From NCBI GenBank assembly GCA_031278315.1, contig JAITKS010000199.1, positions 1 to 6,990 of the forward strand: DNA of 6,990 bases, written 5' to 3'. The translations under genes were made by a program, and so were the position numbers. The DNA comes from Planctomycetaceae bacterium. Its GTDB lineage: Bacteria; Planctomycetota; Planctomycetia; Pirellulales; Thermoguttaceae. Positions 5,754-6,990 of this stretch are shown in pieces. The number at the start of each line of letters is the position of its first letter. Position 1 is the first letter of the stretch. The notes below the pieces were generated by a model that did not search any database, had not been told where the DNA came from, and saw only the letters and a list, made by a program, of their open reading frames with translations.

Positions 5754-6522
5754 TGTTCAAATTTTCCGAATTTTGGTATTTCTTGCTAACGTTTTTTGAT
5801 ATATTCAAGTTCAAAAATGGTTTCTAAACAACTCTTAATATTAATTTCGGCAAATCGAAGGTGATTTATTAAAGCCGGATTACAATTTAGGCAATATCTT
5901 GACATAAATGAACTCAAACATAGCAAGCGGACAGTTGAAATTCCAAAGACGTTAGACATTATATACTCAAATTTCACTATAATTTATTTTTGTCTAGCCG
6001 AATATTTAAGGTTTTATATTCTTTATTTATATTCTTTAAGTCCGATTTATGAACGAAACAATTTTACATTTTTGGTGTGAGTTTTTAAGTTGCTCTCACT
6101 TTAATTTTCAGTTTTATATGAATATTAGAGTGTATCTAGTAATTAAATTCGTTACATTCGGAATTAGTAGAATATTGTATCTGTGATAATCTGTGAGTTT
6201 GTTTGCGATATAAATTTTAACATCTGCGGTTAAACTTTCAGTTTTGCGTAAAGTATCGTTAAATTAATTATATTGATCTGATATTCCGAATTTTGAAAAT
6301 ACTAACATGATTATGGCATATTTTTTATTAAAGGCAAGTAACCTCAAAAAATTCGATGATATTATGACAAGTTCTACAAGCTCGTGTTAATAGAAATGTG
6401 TGTGTCTTGTTTACATTGGTTTTGTACAAACAACTCAAATCAGATATTGAGAATTACAAAGCCGAAATAGATTCGTATTTATTTTTTAAACACGAAACAC
6501 ACAAAATTACACAAAAACACAA
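5754..6522. other. Gene-free AT-rich stretch
   Basis: No convincing gene on either strand. Short open frames exist (for example minus 5786-5977, 63 codons), but they have AT-driven composition, no Shine-Dalgarno and no recognisable domain. Around 6180-6195 TCTGTGATAATCTGTGAG is an imperfect 9-10 bp repeat of the TCTGTG type; CATCTGCGGTT follows at about 6221. A frame at 6368-6543 without an ATG encodes LYKQLKSDIENYKAEIDSYL, which looks protein-like and could be the remnant of a lost gene. The promoter of the PDZ-like gene must lie at the left of this stretch. Confidence 0.5.
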
Positions 6523-6573
6523 AACCTTATTACCTTATTATTGAAAAACGATTTTTAATAAGGTAATAAGGTT
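6523..6573. repeat. Perfect 18-bp inverted repeat (long hairpin)
   Basis: AACCTTATTACCTTATTA (6523-6540) pairs without mismatch with 6556-6573, around a 15-base spacer whose AAAA and TTTT runs can extend the pairing. Each arm is itself a tandem of ACCTTATT/AATAAGGT. The arms contain the AATAAGG motif that also occurs in the neighbouring unit at 6603-6699, so both may belong to one composite element. No T-run follows on either strand, so it is not a standard terminator. Confidence 0.8.
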
Positions 6574-6602
6574 GGTTTGTTGCGGTCTCGTTGGCTACTA
6601 AG

Positions 6603-6699
6603 TTTTTTGATGAATAGTTTTGTTCGGAAAAATAAGGTGAAAAATAAGGTTGGCTAAAAATAAATTTGAAACCCTTGAAAAATTCCACTGATATATTAC
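6603..6699 (+). mobile_element. Single unit of the MITE/REPIN-like family
   Basis: The unit starts TTTTTTGATGAA, holds AAAAATAAGG, GAAAAATAAGG and CTAAAAATAAAT runs, and ends CTGATATATTAC. It aligns directly with the right half of the 3037-3228 element (from about 3121) and, inverted, with its left half, including an 18-bp exact match (6656-6673 against 3065-3082). It keeps TTGAAACCCTTGAAAA, which the right half at 3037-3228 has lost and the left half keeps in changed form. It has no coding capacity. Confidence 0.6.
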
Positions 6700-6733
6700 A
6701 CAAAATCTAAAATGTAAAATTACAAAATATTCT

Positions 6734-6760
6734 TTCTCTGTGTTCTCTGTGTTCTCTGTG
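6734..6760. repeat. Three perfect 9-bp tandem repeats (TTCTCTGTG)
   Basis: TTCTCTGTG occurs at 6734-6742, 6743-6751 and 6752-6760 without mismatch, followed by GTTAATAAAA. It has the same unit length and copy number as the CACGAAAAG array at 1565-1591 and, like it, lies close to a GGTTAGT element. From memory, TCTCTGTG arrays are frequent in intergenic DNA of several phyla. Confidence 0.85.
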
Positions 6761-6800
6761 GTTAATAAAAAAATAGGAATTTAATGATTAGCGGATTAAT

Positions 6801-6858
6801 GGTTAGTGATAGCTCCGCATGCGAACTAACCACTAACCACTAACCACTAACCGTTAAC
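6801..6858 (-). repeat. Dispersed GGTTAGT/CGCATGCGGAG element, copy C
   Basis: On the minus strand, GTTAAC (6853-6858) is followed by four perfect GGTTAGT heptamers (6846-6852, 6839-6845, 6832-6838, 6825-6831) and the core TCGCATGCGGAG. Bases 6813-6842 are the exact inverted copy of 91-120. GGTTAGT on the + strand at 6801-6807 is the inverted complement of the array, so a 7-bp stem with a 17-base loop can form around the core. The rest of the element seen in copies A and B is missing or diverged. The array starts three bases past the stop codon of the partial gene at 6862. Confidence 0.85.
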
Positions 6859-6861
6859 TAA

Positions 6862-6990
6862 CTACTGAACAAAAGTTTTGGAATCGGTAATTTCAATCGT
6901 TGCCGAACCGCCCTTTTCTGGAACAGTAATTTTGATAGGAGTAGTTTGAATATTACCCCACTCTTCGGGAACCGGATGCGGCATTGCTGC
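6862..6990 (-). CDS. C-terminal end of an unidentified protein, cut by the right edge
   Basis: Minus-strand reading from the window edge gives 42 codons and a TAG stop at 6862-6864. The translated end includes AAMPHPVPEEWG, TTPIKITVPEKGG and SATIEITDSKTFVQ. The alternating hydrophobic pattern with Thr, Val and Ile suggests a beta-rich C-terminus. It resembles the ends of small planctomycete lipoproteins with a carboxypeptidase-regulatory-like (transthyretin-fold) domain, where PxxYG-TTPLxVTV-like sequence precedes the last strand; this is a weak resemblance. The codons look normal, and the sequence turns into GGTTAGT repeats right after the stop. Confidence 0.6.
   Translation of the reverse strand, partial: AAMPHPVPEEWGNIQTTPIKITVPEKGGSATIEITDSKTFVQ

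Noticed and set aside
5786..5977. 63-codon minus-strand open frame upstream of the PDZ-like gene
   Set aside because: No ribosome site, no recognisable domain and a composition like random AT-rich DNA. It contains CLNCNP, but a single CxxC is not enough for a zinc-ribbon call.
6368..6543. Open frame encoding LYKQLKSDIENYKAEIDSYL
   Set aside because: It has no ATG (only a GTG at 6398 with no ribosome site) and ends inside the 18-bp hairpin. It is mentioned as a possible gene remnant but is not supported as a gene.
6825..6852. Telomere-like heptamer array
   Set aside because: Only four units, internal and beside a gene. The resemblance of GGTTAGT to eukaryotic telomere repeats is superficial.

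Overview
The window is AT-rich bacterial DNA with four complete protein genes, two gene ends cut by the window edges, and unusually repeat-laden intergenic space. It most likely comes from a planctomycete. The lipoprotein at 505-1440 matches, as far as I can recall, the planctomycete family DUF6655. The secreted His-rich PDZ-like protein and the DacZ-like diadenylate cyclase also fit that phylum. The AT richness would suit a host-associated (gut-type) lineage, but this is an inference; no rRNA or other marker gene is present.

Layout, left to right. A possible C-terminal tail of a + strand gene ends at 43. It is followed by a repeat cluster (91-259) and the DUF6655-type lipoprotein gene (505-1440, +). 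A convergent intergenic region (1441-1790) holds three unrelated short repeat families in a row. Then come, all on the minus strand: the diadenylate cyclase (1791-2747), an intrinsic terminator (2999-3024) and a 192-bp palindromic MITE-like element (3037-3228), dapL (3236-4471), a repeat-bearing spacer, and the secreted PDZ-like protein (4981-5703). A gene-free stretch (5704-6861) follows, with a long perfect hairpin, a half-size relative of the MITE-like element and more short repeats. The C-terminal 42 codons of another minus-strand gene run off the right edge.

The genes do not form an obvious operon: spacers of roughly 490-510 bp and terminator-like hairpins separate the minus-strand genes. 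DapL supplies meso-diaminopimelate precursor for peptidoglycan and lysine, and c-di-AMP is linked to envelope and osmotic homeostasis in other bacteria. A shared envelope theme is possible but rests only on proximity.

The most unusual content is the repeats. One family consists of GGTTAGT heptamers followed by a CGCATGCGGAG-like core. It occurs three times with 1, 2 and 4 heptamers, and each copy lies 3' of a gene in the same orientation relative to that gene. A second family exists as a single unit (6603-6699) and as an inverted double unit (3037-3228), the organisation expected of REPIN- or MITE-type elements. No CRISPR array, tRNA, rRNA, transposase or recognised defence system was seen.
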